Of a stretch of DNA of 64,000 bases, positions 56,221 through 64,000 are shown piece by piece (within the stretch, counting starts at the first letter, position 1; every line of letters begins with the position of its first letter). Location of the stretch: positions 186,001 to 250,000 of the forward strand of contig NZ_JAENZZ010000003.1 in the NCBI RefSeq assembly GCF_016612865.1, written 5' to 3'. The DNA comes from Blastococcus sp. TML/M2B (lineage in GTDB: Bacteria > Actinomycetota > Actinomycetes > Mycobacteriales > Geodermatophilaceae). A program made the translations under genes and the position numbers. The notes under the pieces are model-generated. The model was not told the DNA's origin and did no database searches. It saw only the letters and a program-made list of their open reading frames with translations.

Positions 56221-57714
56221 GTGCAGACGTTGGCGGGGACCTCCGTGGTGGAGGGGATGCTCATCGACTGGGTGGCTGCCCGGCCGGAGGCGCACCTGGA
56301 CCTGCCGGCCGAGTGGCTGGATGACGTGCAGGTGGCCGGGGAGCTGGGCCGGATCGAGCGGGACCGGGCGCGGCAGACCGCGCGGGAGGCGCTGCTGATC
56401 CTGCGGTTGGCGGAGCTGCGTCCCGACACCGACGACCCGGCACCGGGGACGCCGGGTGCGCGGCGGCGGAGTTGGCGGAAGACCGATCCGGAGTTCGCCG
56501 GGGTGAGCGAGTTCTTCGTCGAGGAGGTGGCGCACGCGCTGAACCTGGGGCGGGGGACGGCGGCGTTCCGGGCGCGGCGGGCGTTCACCTGGCGGGACAA
56601 CCTGCCGGCCACCTTCGCGTTGTTGCGGCGGGGGGAGATCGACGAGCGGCGGGCCGGGGTGCTGGCCGATGCGCTGCAGGCCACGACGCCGGCGCTGGCG
56701 CAGGCGGTGGAGGCCGCGCTGCTGCCGGGGGCGGGGGAGTTGTCGCTGGCGCGGCTGCGGGAGCGGGCGCTGGCGCTGCTGGCCGAGCTGGACGCGGCGG
56801 CGGTGGAGGAGCGGCGGGCGGGGGCGCAGCGGGCCGCCGACGTGCGGGTGGCGCCCACCGTGGACGGCATGGCCACGCTGACCGGTGAGCTGACCGTCGA
56901 GGAGGCGGCGGCCTGCTACGCGGTGATCGACCAGCTGGCGGCGATGGCGAAGGCCGACGGCGACGAACGGCCGATCGGGCAGATCCGCGCGGCGGTGATG
57001 GCGATGCTGATCCTGCGTCCGGCCGATCACGGGCTGGGTGGGGTGTCGGTGCAGCTGACCGTGACCGCCGCTTTGGACGGTCTGGCCGGGGACACCGCCG
57101 CGGGCGGTGAGGTCGCGGGGTTCGCGGTCACCGCCGCGCAGCTGCGCGAGCTGCTGGCCCGGGTGGAGGCGCTGGGGTTGACCACGCCGGCCGGGGGGTC
57201 GCTGTCGTTCGCGCTCACCGATCAGCGGGGGCGGCTGCTGGCCACGGTGACCGCCGGGGAACTCGCCCGCCTGGCGGCGAAGGGCTGCCCGCAGCACCCC
57301 GACGCCGACGCCGACGCCGACGCTGACGATGGCTGTGGCTGCGCCGTGCTGGGGGTGCCGGAGGACACCGCCGGCTACGAGCCGCGGGCGGGGCAGCGGC
57401 GGTTCGTCGCCACCCGGGACCGGCGCTGCCGGATGCCGAACTGCGGGCAGCGGGTCGGCTGGGCCGACCTGGACCACGTGGTCGCGCACGCCGAGGGTGG
57501 GGCGACGTCGTGCGCGAACCTGTGCTGCGCCTGCCGCTCCCACCACCGGCTGAAGACCTTCGCCCGCGGCTGGCGGTTCCGCATGGACCCCGACGGCACG
57601 CTGCACGTGACCAGCCCCTCGGGCATCACCCGCACGACCCGCCCACCGGGCCTGCGCCCACCGGAACCACCACCCTCACCACCCGACCCCGCCGACGACC
57701 CGCCACCGTTCTGA
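56221..57714 (+). CDS. DUF222 / HNH endonuclease domain protein (13E12-type)
   Basis: Encodes 497 residues from GTG 56221. An N-terminal DUF222 domain (about 20-330; FVEEVAHALNLGRGTAAFRARRA, LPATFALLRRGEIDERRAGVLADAL) and a C-terminal HNH nuclease (about 395-450) with CRMPNCGQRVGWADLDHVVAHAEGG, then NLCCACRSHHRLKTF. A short Asp/Ala repeat (DADADADADD) precedes the nuclease. Such genes occur in many copies in actinobacteria and behave like mobile or homing elements, but no terminal repeats are seen. TAGCTT (56209-56214) lies six bases before the GTG. Confidence 0.9.
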   Translation: MQTLAGTSVVEGMLIDWVAARPEAHLDLPAEWLDDVQVAGELGRIERDRARQTAREALLILRLAELRPDTDDPAPGTPGARRRSWRKTDPEFAGVSEFFVEEVAHALNLGRGTAAFRARRAFTWRDNLPATFALLRRGEIDERRAGVLADALQATTPALAQAVEAALLPGAGELSLARLRERALALLAELDAAAVEERRAGAQRAADVRVAPTVDGMATLTGELTVEEAAACYAVIDQLAAMAKADGDERPIGQIRAAVMAMLILRPADHGLGGVSVQLTVTAALDGLAGDTAAGGEVAGFAVTAAQLRELLARVEALGLTTPAGGSLSFALTDQRGRLLATVTAGELARLAAKGCPQHPDADADADADDGCGCAVLGVPEDTAGYEPRAGQRRFVATRDRRCRMPNCGQRVGWADLDHVVAHAEGGATSCANLCCACRSHHRLKTFARGWRFRMDPDGTLHVTSPSGITRTTRPPGLRPPEPPPSPPDPADDPPPF

Positions 57715-57750
57715 CCACGTCGTCGCTCCCGGTGTCGTCGCAGCGCCCGC

Positions 57751-57781
57751 CGTAGGGCAGAAAGGCCATTTCTGCCCTACG
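57751..57781. terminator. 13-bp hairpin CGTAGGGCAGAAA with GGCCA loop
   Basis: Arms 57751-57763 and 57769-57781 are exact complements, between the convergent HNH and AAA-ATPase genes. The AAA/TTT at the centre and location fit a bidirectional terminator. The core GGCCATTT(C)YGCCC is shared with 25635-25660. Confidence 0.7.
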
Positions 57782-57785
57782 GGGG

Positions 57786-58979
57786 TCAGTCGGGGTGGCG
57801 CAGCAGGTAGCGGCCGAAGTGCGGCACGGTGAACGCGATCTGGCCGCGCTCGGCGGAGTACACGAGGCCCTTCTTGATCAGCGAGTCGCGCGCGGGGGAG
57901 AGGGACGCGGGTTTGCGGCCGAGGGAGACCGCGACCTCGGACGTCGCCACCGGGGCCCCGCCGGGGCCGCCGAGCTCGGCCATGGCGTGCATGTACTCGC
58001 GCTCGGCGGGGGTGGCCCGGTCGTAGCGGGAGCCGAAGAAGCCCACCGCGAGCTCCGCCTCGGCGACCGGCGCGGCCATGGCGACGTCGTCGGTGGTGAT
58101 GGGGGAGGCGGCCGCGACGTCCCAGGTGACCTTGCCGTATGCCTGGACGAAGTAGGGGTAGCCGTCGGCGGCCTCGTAGAGGGCGTCCAGCGCGCCCGGC
58201 GCGAACTCGACGCCCTCGCGCTCGGCGGGGGCGATCAGGGCGCGGTCGGCAGCGTCCCGCTCAAGCCGGTCGATGCGCAGGTACCGGAACAGCCGCTCGG
58301 AGTAGCTCTTCGAGGCGCTCAGCACGGCCGGCAGGTGGGGGAGGCCCGCGCCGACGACGATCAGCGGCGCCCCCTGCTGGGAGAGCTCGTGGCAGGCGGC
58401 GCAGATGGCGGAGACGTCGTCGGGCTGCACGTCCTGCATCTCGTCGATGAACAGCGCGATCCCGCTGCCGATGTCGGCGGCGACGCCGGCCGCGTCGCTG
58501 AGCAGCTCGACCAGGTCGATCTCCATGTCGCCGGAGTCGGCCCGCCCGGTCGCGGCGGGAACGTCGATGCCGGGCTGCCAGCGGTCGCGGACTTTGGCGT
58601 CGGCCGGCGTGACCCGTTGCGCGAACGCCTTGACCACGCCGAGCACCTCGGCGACGGACTCCTGGTCGCCGTGCCGGGGGCCGAGCTCGCGCAGCGCCAT
58701 GTGCAGGGCGGAGGAGACCGGGCGCCGCAGCGACTGTTCCGGCCGGGCCTCGATCTTGCCGGTGCCCCAGCCGCGCGAGATCGCCGCCGACCGCAGCTGG
58801 TTGAGCAGCACGGTCTTGCCGACGCCGCGCAGCCCGGTGAGCACCAGCGAGCGCTCGGGGCGGCCGTGCGCAATCCGCTCGAGCACCACGTCGAAGGCGG
58901 AGAGCTCGGTGTCGCGGCCGGCCAGCTCCGGGGGGCGCTGCCCGGCGCCGGGGGCGTAGGGGTTCCGCACGGGATCCAT
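57786..58979 (-). CDS. AAA ATPase with C-terminal winged-helix-like domain
   Basis: Encodes 397 residues from ATG 58979, in the start MDPVRNPYAPGAGQRPPELAGRD. Walker A GLRGVGKTVLL (about 48-58), Walker B IALFIDEMQD (about 175), sensor region PLIVVGAGLPHLP, and an ORC1/Cdc6-like lid (YSERLFRYLRIDRL, EAADGYPYFVQAYGKVTWD). The C-terminus (AVSLGRKPASLSPARDSLIKKGLVYSAERGQIAFTVPHFGRYLL) looks like a winged helix. The family is widespread and of unclear role. TACCGT (complement of 58987-58992) seven bases before the ATG suggests a leaderless transcript; GTCTAG-N8-CTAGAC lies behind it. Confidence 0.85.
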   Translation of the reverse strand: MDPVRNPYAPGAGQRPPELAGRDTELSAFDVVLERIAHGRPERSLVLTGLRGVGKTVLLNQLRSAAISRGWGTGKIEARPEQSLRRPVSSALHMALRELGPRHGDQESVAEVLGVVKAFAQRVTPADAKVRDRWQPGIDVPAATGRADSGDMEIDLVELLSDAAGVAADIGSGIALFIDEMQDVQPDDVSAICAACHELSQQGAPLIVVGAGLPHLPAVLSASKSYSERLFRYLRIDRLERDAADRALIAPAEREGVEFAPGALDALYEAADGYPYFVQAYGKVTWDVAAASPITTDDVAMAAPVAEAELAVGFFGSRYDRATPAEREYMHAMAELGGPGGAPVATSEVAVSLGRKPASLSPARDSLIKKGLVYSAERGQIAFTVPHFGRYLLRHPD

Positions 58980-58999
58980 GTCGAGCACGGTATGCCGTC

Positions 59000-59019
59000 G
59001 TCTAGCGATCGCCCTAGAC
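59000..59019. promoter_or_regulatory. Operator-like inverted repeat GTCTAG-N8-CTAGAC
   Basis: Perfect six-base arms around CGATCGCC, positioned about 20-40 bp upstream of the AAA-ATPase start, over the expected -35 to -15. Further CTAG sites lie at 59034, 59088, 59100 and 59150. The cluster is striking because CTAG is usually scarce in such genomes. Confidence 0.55.
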
Positions 59020-59163
59020 ATCGGTAGAACGACCTAGCGCGTGTCGCGGACGCCGACCGGGAGCCGTCGAGGTCCGTCTGCGGCCGTCTAGACACGACTC
59101 TAGAGAGCCCGAGACGGGCGCAGATCCCCGTACTGGACGCCGGCGAGCGCTAGCGTCGCCGTC

Positions 59164-59535
59164 GTGATCAAGTTCTTCCTCAAGGTGGTCATCCTCGGCG
59201 CGGTCTTCTACGGGCTGACCTACTTCGAGGTGCTCCCCGGCCTCCACGTCGACCCGAACCCGGACGGCCCGCTCGGCGAGTACGGCACCTACCTGTGGAT
59301 CGGGCTGATCTTCGGCGTCGTCAACGCGATCGTCGGGCCGGTGCTGCGGCTGCTCTCGCTGCCGTTCGTGCTGCTGACCCTGGGCCTGTTCCTGCTGGTC
59401 ATCAACGCGGCGCTGCTCGGGCTCACGGCGGCGATCACCGACCGGCTCAGCATCGACGGCTTCGGGACGGCGATCATCGGCGGCCTGATCCTGGCCGTCG
59501 CCGGCTGGGCGGCCGACCAGGTCCTCGACCGCTGA
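59164..59535 (+). CDS. Four-TM membrane protein, PF04020 (phage-holin-like superfamily IV)
   Basis: Encodes 123 residues from GTG 59164. Four helices with the family pattern MIKFFLKVVILGAVFYGLTY, FGVVNAIVGPVLRLLSLPFVLLTLGLFLLVINAALLGLTAAI and AIIGGLILAVAGW. Despite the holin name these are chromosomal housekeeping membrane proteins of unknown role. TAGCGT (59151-59156) seven bases before the GTG points to a leaderless mRNA. Confidence 0.9.
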   Translation: MIKFFLKVVILGAVFYGLTYFEVLPGLHVDPNPDGPLGEYGTYLWIGLIFGVVNAIVGPVLRLLSLPFVLLTLGLFLLVINAALLGLTAAITDRLSIDGFGTAIIGGLILAVAGWAADQVLDR

Positions 59536-59579
59536 GCCTCGACCGCTGAGCCCCGGCCGCTGAGCCCCGGCCGCTGACC
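59526..59579 (+). repeat. About four 14-bp tandem repeats after the PF04020 gene
   Basis: CGACCGCTGAGCC-type units start at 59526, 59540, 59554 and 59568. The first contains the stop codon of the gene; later units place further TGA codons in other frames. Confidence 0.8.
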
Positions 59580-59614
59580 TGCTGACCCCGTTCCGGCGCA
59601 GTAGCGTCCGGACC

Positions 59615-62600
59615 ATGGCGAGCACCCCCGGCTCCCTGACCGAGCTGGCCGCCCTGGAGGCGGCCCGCGAGCAGAAGCGGCGCCTGCTGGAGGAGGCCGC
59701 GCGGGCGGCGGTGGCCGAGCTCGGCCCGGACGCCGAGTTCCCCGCGGGCTGCACCGCCGACGACGTCCCGGCGCTGCTGCGCCGCTACTACTGGAGCGAG
59801 CCCTCGGCCGAGGTCCTCGGCCGGGCACCCCGCGAGCTGGCCGCGCTGGCCCTGGGGCACGTGACGGCGGCGCGGACCCGCCCGTCCGGTGGCGTGCTGG
59901 TCGACGTCGTCCGCTCGTCCGAGGGCGTCGCCGTCCTCCGGCTGGTCACCGACGACATGCCGTTCCTGGTCGACTCGGTCACCGCCGAGGTGGTCCGGCA
60001 GGGCGTGGAGATCGCGCACGTCGTCCACCCGGTGCTCGTGGTGCGCCGCGACGTCCGCGGCCGGCTGCTGGCCTTCTGCGACAGCGCCACCCCGGAGGGC
60101 TGCGGCGCCGACGCCGTCGCCGAGTCGTGGATGGCGGTGGTGCTCGACGGGCCGCTGGACGACGAGGCGGAGGGCGACCTCGTGGCCGGCCTGCGCACGG
60201 TGCTCGACGACGTGCGCGCGGTGTTCGAGGACGGCCCGCGGCTGCGCGCCCGGCTGCTGGAGCTCGCGAGCGCCCTCGACGGTCTCCCGGCCGTCCCGGC
60301 GGCGGCCGACCCCGCGGACGCTCCCGATCCCGCCGACGACCCGGCCGAGGCGGCTGCGCTGTTGCGCTGGGCGGCCGAGGGCAACGTCGTCCTGCTCGGC
60401 GCCCGGGACGTCGACCTGGGCCCGGCGGGGGAGGAGCGCCGCCCGGCCCGGCCCGTGGCCGGCAGCGGGCTGGGCGTGCTGCGCAGCGACCCCGCCCCCG
60501 GCCGCACCGGCACCACCCCGGAGGCCGCCTCGGTGCCCGGCCGGCACCTGCTGACGGTGACCAAGGCCGACGCGCGCTCGACGGTGCACCGCCGCACCTG
60601 GCTGGACCTGATCGCGGTCACCCTGCCCGCCGGGGACAGCGGCGGTGACCGCGCCGGCGGCAGCCGGCAGCACCGCTTCGTCGGGCTGTTCACCTCCACC
60701 GCGTACTCCGCCGGCGTGCTCGACGTCCCGCTCCTGCGCCGCCGCGTCGCCGAGGTGATCGCCCGCGCCGGGGTGCCCGCGGACAGCCACACCGGCAAGG
60801 AGCTGCTGGAGGTCCTGGAGACCTACCCGCGCGACGAGCTGCTCCAGCTGGGCGCCGACGAGCTGCTGCCGGTCGCCGACGCCGTCCTCCACCTCCAGGA
60901 ACGCCGGCAGACCCGGCTGTTCCTGCGGCAGGACGCCGCCGGCCGCTTCTGGTCGGCGGTCGTCTACCTGCCCCGCGACCGGTACACGACCGAGGTCCGG
61001 CTGGCGATGCAGCAGCTGCTGCTGGAGCGGCTGGGGGGCACCAGCGTCGAGTTCACCGCGCGGTCCACCGAGTCGGTGCTGGCCCGGCTGCACTTCGTCG
61101 TCCGGCTGCCGGTCGGCCGGACCGGCCTCCCGGCGCCGGCCGGCGTGGACGCCGACGCCCTGCAGGCGGCGCTGGCCGCGGCGGCCCGCAGCTGGACCGA
61201 CGACCTCGCCGACGCCCTCACCGCCCGCCACGGCGCCGAGGGGGAGCGGCTGTTCGCGCGGGTGGCGGACGCCTTCCCCGCCGCCTACCAGGAGGACTTC
61301 CCGGCCGACCGCGCCGTCGCCGACCTCGAGGTGCTCGACGGGCTGGCCGCGGGGGAGCTGTCGCTGCGACTCTGGGTGCCGGCCGGCGCCGCCCCGGGGG
61401 AGCGCCGGCTGACGATCTACCGCGCGGGGGAGCGGCTGCTGCTCTCCGACGTGCTGCCGCTGCTCCAGCACATGGGCGTCTCCAGTCGTCGACGAGCGGC
61501 CCTACGAGATCGACCGGATCGGCAGCCGGCTGTCCTGGATCTACGACTTCGGGGTCGCCGTCCCGGCGGGGAGCGCGACGGGGGAGCTGCCGCTGCTGCG
61601 CTCGCTTCCCGAGCGGTTCACCGACGCCCTGGACGCCGTCTGGCGCGGCGACGCCGAGGACGACGGCCTCGGGGCGCTGGTGCTGCTGGCCGGGCTGAAC
61701 TGGCGGCAGGTCGGCGTCCTGCGTGCCTACGTGCAGTGGCTGCGCCAGGCGGGGCTGCCGTTCAGCCAGGCCTACGTCGAGTCGACGCTGGCCGCCCACC
61801 CCGACGTCGTGGCGCGGCTGGTGGCGCTGTTCGAGGCCCGGTTCTCGCCGCGGGTGGCCGGGGGCCGCGAGGAGCGGCAGGCGGTGCTCGCCGACTCGCT
61901 GCGGCAGTCGATCGGCGAGGTCGCCTCGCTCGACGCCGACCGCGTGCTCTCCGCCCTGCTCGCCGCGATCACCGCCACCCAGCGGACGACGTACTACGCG
62001 ATGTCCGCCCCGCCGCATCCCGTGCTGGCGCTCAAGCTGGACCCGGCGTCGGTGCCCGACCTGCCCGAACCGCGCCCGGCCCGCGAGGTGTGGGTCAGCT
62101 CGCCGCGGGTGATGGGCGTCCACCTGCGGTTCGGCGCGGTCGCCCGCGGCGGGCTGCGCTGGTCCGACCGCCGGGAGGACCTGCGCACCGAGATCCTCGG
62201 CCTGGTCAAGGCGCAGATGGTGAAGAACACCGTCATCGTGCCGACGGGCGCCAAGGGCGGGTTCGTGGTGAAGCGCCCGCCCGCCGATCCCTCCCGCGAG
62301 GCGCAGCTCGCCGAGGGCCAGGCCTGCTACCGCATCTTCATCGGCGCGCTGCTCGCGCTCACCGACAACCTCTCCGAGGGCAGCGTCGTCCCCGCCGAGC
62401 GGGTGGTCCGGCACGACGGCGACGACACCTACCTCGTCGTCGCCGCCGACAAGGGGACGGCGACCTTCTCCGACCTGGCCAACTCGATCGCCCTCGAGCG
62501 CGGTTACTGGCTGGGCGACGCCTTCGCGTCCGGGGGCTCGGTCGGCTACGACCACAAGGCCATGGGCATCACCGCCCGCGGCGCCTGGGAGTCGGTCACG

Positions 62601-64000
62601 CGGCACTTCCGAGAGCTGGACCTGGACGTGCAGCGCGAGGAGTTCACCGTCGTCGGCATCGGCGACATGTCCGGCGACGTCTTCGGCAACGGGATGCTGC
62701 TCTCCGAGCACATCCGGCTGGTCGCCGCGTTCGACCACCGGCACGTGTTCGTCGACCCCACGCCGGACGCCGCGCCGTCCTACGCCGAGCGGCGGCGGCT
62801 GTTCGCGCTGCCCCGCTCGTCGTGGGCGGACTACGACGCCGGGCTGATCAGCGCCGGTGGCGGGGTGTGGCCGCGGACGGCGAAGTCGGTGCCGGTGTCG
62901 CCGGAGATGCGCGGCGCCCTCGGCCTGGCCGACGACGTGACGGCGCTCAGCCCCGAGGAGCTGATCCGCGCGGTGCTGCTGGCGCCCGTCGACCTGCTGT
63001 TCAACGGCGGCATCGGCACCTACGTGAAGGCCGCCGGCGAGAGCGCCGCCGACGTGGGCGACAAGGCCAACGACGCCGTGCGGGTCGACGGCCGGCAGCT
63101 GCGCGCACGGGTGGTGGGGGAGGGCGGCAACCTCGGGCTCACCCAGCGCGGCCGGATCGAGTACGCCCTGGCCGGTGGGCGGGTGAACACCGACGCGATC
63201 GACAACTCCGCCGGCGTCGACACCTCCGACCACGAGGTCAACATCAAGATCGCGCTGAACGCCGCGGTGGACGCGGGCGCGCTGGACGCCGAGGGCAGGG
63301 CGGCGCTGCTGCTGGAGATGACCGACGAGGTGGCCGCCGCCGTCCTCACCCACAACCACGCGCAGAACGCGGTGCTGGCGGGGGAGACGGCGACCGCGCG
63401 GCAGATGCTCGACGCGCACGAGCGGTTCCTGCGGGCCCTGGAGCGCTCCGGCCGGCTGCAGCGTGCGGTCGAGGCGCTGCCCGACGACCGGCAGCTCGCC
63501 GAGCGCCGCCGCGACGGGCACGGCCTGACCGGCCCCGAGCTGTCGGTGCTGCTCGCCTACGCCAAGCTCGACACCGGTGCGGCCGTGCTCGACTCGACCC
63601 TGCCGGACGACCCCGCGTTCGGGCACCTGCTGGCCGGCTACTTCCCCCGGCCGCTGCGCGAGCGCTTCCCCGACGCGATCGCCGGGCACCCGCTGCGCCG
63701 CGAGATCGTCGCCACCGCGCTGACCAACCGCGCCGTCGACGTCGCCGGCGTCACCGGGCTCTACCGGCTCGCGGAGGAGACCGGCGTGCCGGCGGCCACC
63801 GCCGTCCGGGCGCACGCGATCGCCCGCGCCGTGTTCGACGTCGACCGGCTGTGGGACGCCGCCCGCCCGCTGGACAACGCGGTGCCCGCCGCCGTCCAGG
63901 TGGAGCTGCGGGCCGAGGTCGGCCGGCTGGCCGAACGGGGTGCCCGCTGGCTGCTGCGGCAGCGCGACGTGACCGCCGAGCCGCCGCTGCCCCTGGGAGC
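59615..64000 (+). CDS. gdh: NAD-specific glutamate dehydrogenase, large bacterial type (one-base frameshift; 3' end outside window)
   Basis: Starts at ATG 59615 with TAGCGT (59602-59607) seven bases upstream. About 1,460 residues are visible of a family of about 1,600. The N-terminal regulatory part (LVTDDMPFLVDSVTAEVVRQGVEIAHVVHPVL, ETYPRDELLQLGADEL, VVYLPRDRYTTEVRLAMQQLL) leads to HMGV, where one extra A near 61485 breaks the frame. The next frame resumes VVDERPYEIDRIGSRLSWIYDFGV and continues open to the window end. The catalytic core is complete: RFGAVARGGLRWSDRREDLRTEILGLVKAQMVKN, VPTGAKGGFV, DLANSIALERGYWLGDAFASGGSVGYDHKAMGITARGAWES, GIGDMSGDVFGNGML and FNGGIGTYVKA. It oxidises glutamate to 2-oxoglutarate and ammonia. 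Confidence 0.94.
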   Translation, partial: MASTPGSLTELAALEAAREQKRRLLEEAARAAVAELGPDAEFPAGCTADDVPALLRRYYWSEPSAEVLGRAPRELAALALGHVTAARTRPSGGVLVDVVRSSEGVAVLRLVTDDMPFLVDSVTAEVVRQGVEIAHVVHPVLVVRRDVRGRLLAFCDSATPEGCGADAVAESWMAVVLDGPLDDEAEGDLVAGLRTVLDDVRAVFEDGPRLRARLLELASALDGLPAVPAAADPADAPDPADDPAEAAALLRWAAEGNVVLLGARDVDLGPAGEERRPARPVAGSGLGVLRSDPAPGRTGTTPEAASVPGRHLLTVTKADARSTVHRRTWLDLIAVTLPAGDSGGDRAGGSRQHRFVGLFTSTAYSAGVLDVPLLRRRVAEVIARAGVPADSHTGKELLEVLETYPRDELLQLGADELLPVADAVLHLQERRQTRLFLRQDAAGRFWSAVVYLPRDRYTTEVRLAMQQLLLERLGGTSVEFTARSTESVLARLHFVVRLPVGRTGLPAPAGVDADALQAALAAAARSWTDDLADALTARHGAEGERLFARVADAFPAAYQEDFPADRAVADLEVLDGLAAGELSLRLWVPAGAAPGERRLTIYRAGERLLLSDVLPLLQHMGVSSRRRAALRDRPDRQPAVLDLRLRGRRPGGERDGGAAAAALASRAVHRRPGRRLARRRRGRRPRGAGAAGRAELAAGRRPACLRAVAAPGGAAVQPGLRRVDAGRPPRRRGAAGGAVRGPVLAAGGRGPRGAAGGARRLAAAVDRRGRLARRRPRALRPARRDHRHPADDVLRDVRPAASRAGAQAGPGVGARPARTAPGPRGVGQLAAGDGRPPAVRRGRPRRAALVRPPGGPAHRDPRPGQGADGEEHRHRADGRQGRVRGEAPARRSLPRGAARRGPGLLPHLHRRAARAHRQPLRGQRRPRRAGGPARRRRHLPRRRRRQGDGDLLRPGQLDRPRARLLAGRRLRVRGLGRLRPQGHGHHRPRRLGVGHAALPRAGPGRAARGVHRRRHRRHVRRRLRQRDAALRAHPAGRRVRPPARVRRPHAGRRAVLRRAAAAVRAAPLVVGGLRRRADQRRWRGVAADGEVGAGVAGDARRPRPGRRRDGAQPRGADPRGAAGARRPAVQRRHRHLREGRRRERRRRGRQGQRRRAGRRPAAARTGGGGGRQPRAHPARPDRVRPGRWAGEHRRDRQLRRRRHLRPRGQHQDRAERRGGRGRAGRRGQGGAAAGDDRRGGRRRPHPQPRAERGAGGGDGDRAADARRARAVPAGPGALRPAAACGRGAARRPAARRAPPRRARPDRPRAVGAARLRQARHRCGRARLDPAGRPRVRAPAGRLLPPAAARALPRRDRRAPAAPRDRRHRADQPRRRRRRRHRALPARGGDRRAGGHRRPGARDRPRRVRRRPAVGRRPPAGQRGARRRPGGAAGRGRPAGRTGCPLAAAAARRDRRAAAAPGS

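Noticed and set aside
56221-57714. DUF222/HNH gene as part of a transposon
   Set aside because: No inverted or direct terminal repeats, transposase or integrase were found around it; it is listed as a single gene.
59474-63815. Long minus-strand open frames opposite the glutamate dehydrogenase
   Set aside because: They are low-complexity shadows typical of GC-rich DNA; the plus-strand frames contain all conserved dehydrogenase motifs.
1-64000. CRISPR array, tRNA, rRNA or prophage
   Set aside because: No regularly spaced repeats of CRISPR type, no cloverleaf-like tRNA sequence, no rRNA and no phage structural genes were recognised. The PF04020 'holin' is a chromosomal membrane protein.

Overview
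The window is about 64 kb of very GC-rich actinobacterial chromosome. Frequent GTG starts, GTGA/ATGA overlaps, many leaderless-looking promoters, a DUF222/HNH gene, a methylacyl-CoA racemase close to the mycobacterial enzyme and a large chemotaxis island together suggest a motile member of the Geodermatophilaceae (Geodermatophilus/Blastococcus/Modestobacter type). That assignment is inferred from gene content, not from a marker gene.

Layout. 1-1.8 kb: end of an NfeD-like gene and a flotillin. 1.9-7.0 kb: two SNF2-type helicases on the minus strand. 7.1-19.9 kb: mixed single genes (esterase, two PAS/GGDEF proteins each facing a Pro/Tyr/Gly-rich membrane protein, AraC regulator, VOC protein, YnfA, TetR/MMPL exporter pair with a clear operator, HMG-CoA lyase plus flavin reductase, small membrane proteins). 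20.1-24.0 kb: iron-siderophore ABC importer behind a DtxR/IdeR-like box, ending in a strong hairpin. 24.1-25.6 kb: secreted subtilisin-like protease. 25.7-29.3 kb: the two-gene pathway for the osmolyte N-acetylglutaminylglutamine amide. 29.4-33.6 kb: methylacyl-CoA racemase, paired fluoride channels, and the OtsA/OtsB trehalose pathway.

33.8-52.9 kb is the main feature: six methyl-accepting chemotaxis receptors in a row, then cheA, cheW, an unknown gene, cheB, cheR, cheY, a cheX-like gene, a second cheY and a second cheX-like gene. The sensor domains differ completely, but the signalling domains are nearly identical in DNA in pairs (receptors 2/3 and 4/6), which points to gene conversion. A TGTCGACA palindrome (one copy is AGTCGACA) recurs in the intergenic DNA before five of the six receptors and before the cheB transcription unit, and I saw it nowhere else in the window. 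This looks like an island-specific regulatory site.

53.0-64 kb: anti-sigma-type ATPase and PAS/GAF/PP2C phosphatase, ZIP transporter, DUF222/HNH protein, AAA ATPase with a CTAG-rich operator-like region, a four-TM PF04020 protein, and most of a giant NAD-glutamate dehydrogenase that runs off the end.

Caution on the sequence: nine genes each carry exactly one extra base near a place where the reading frame clearly resumes in another frame, and two more (cheR, ZIP transporter) carry one in-frame nonsense codon. The uniform +1 direction suggests sequence or assembly error as the first explanation. Coordinates for these genes are given for the reconstructed full-length frame. Several families of intergenic palindromes and repeats are also present.
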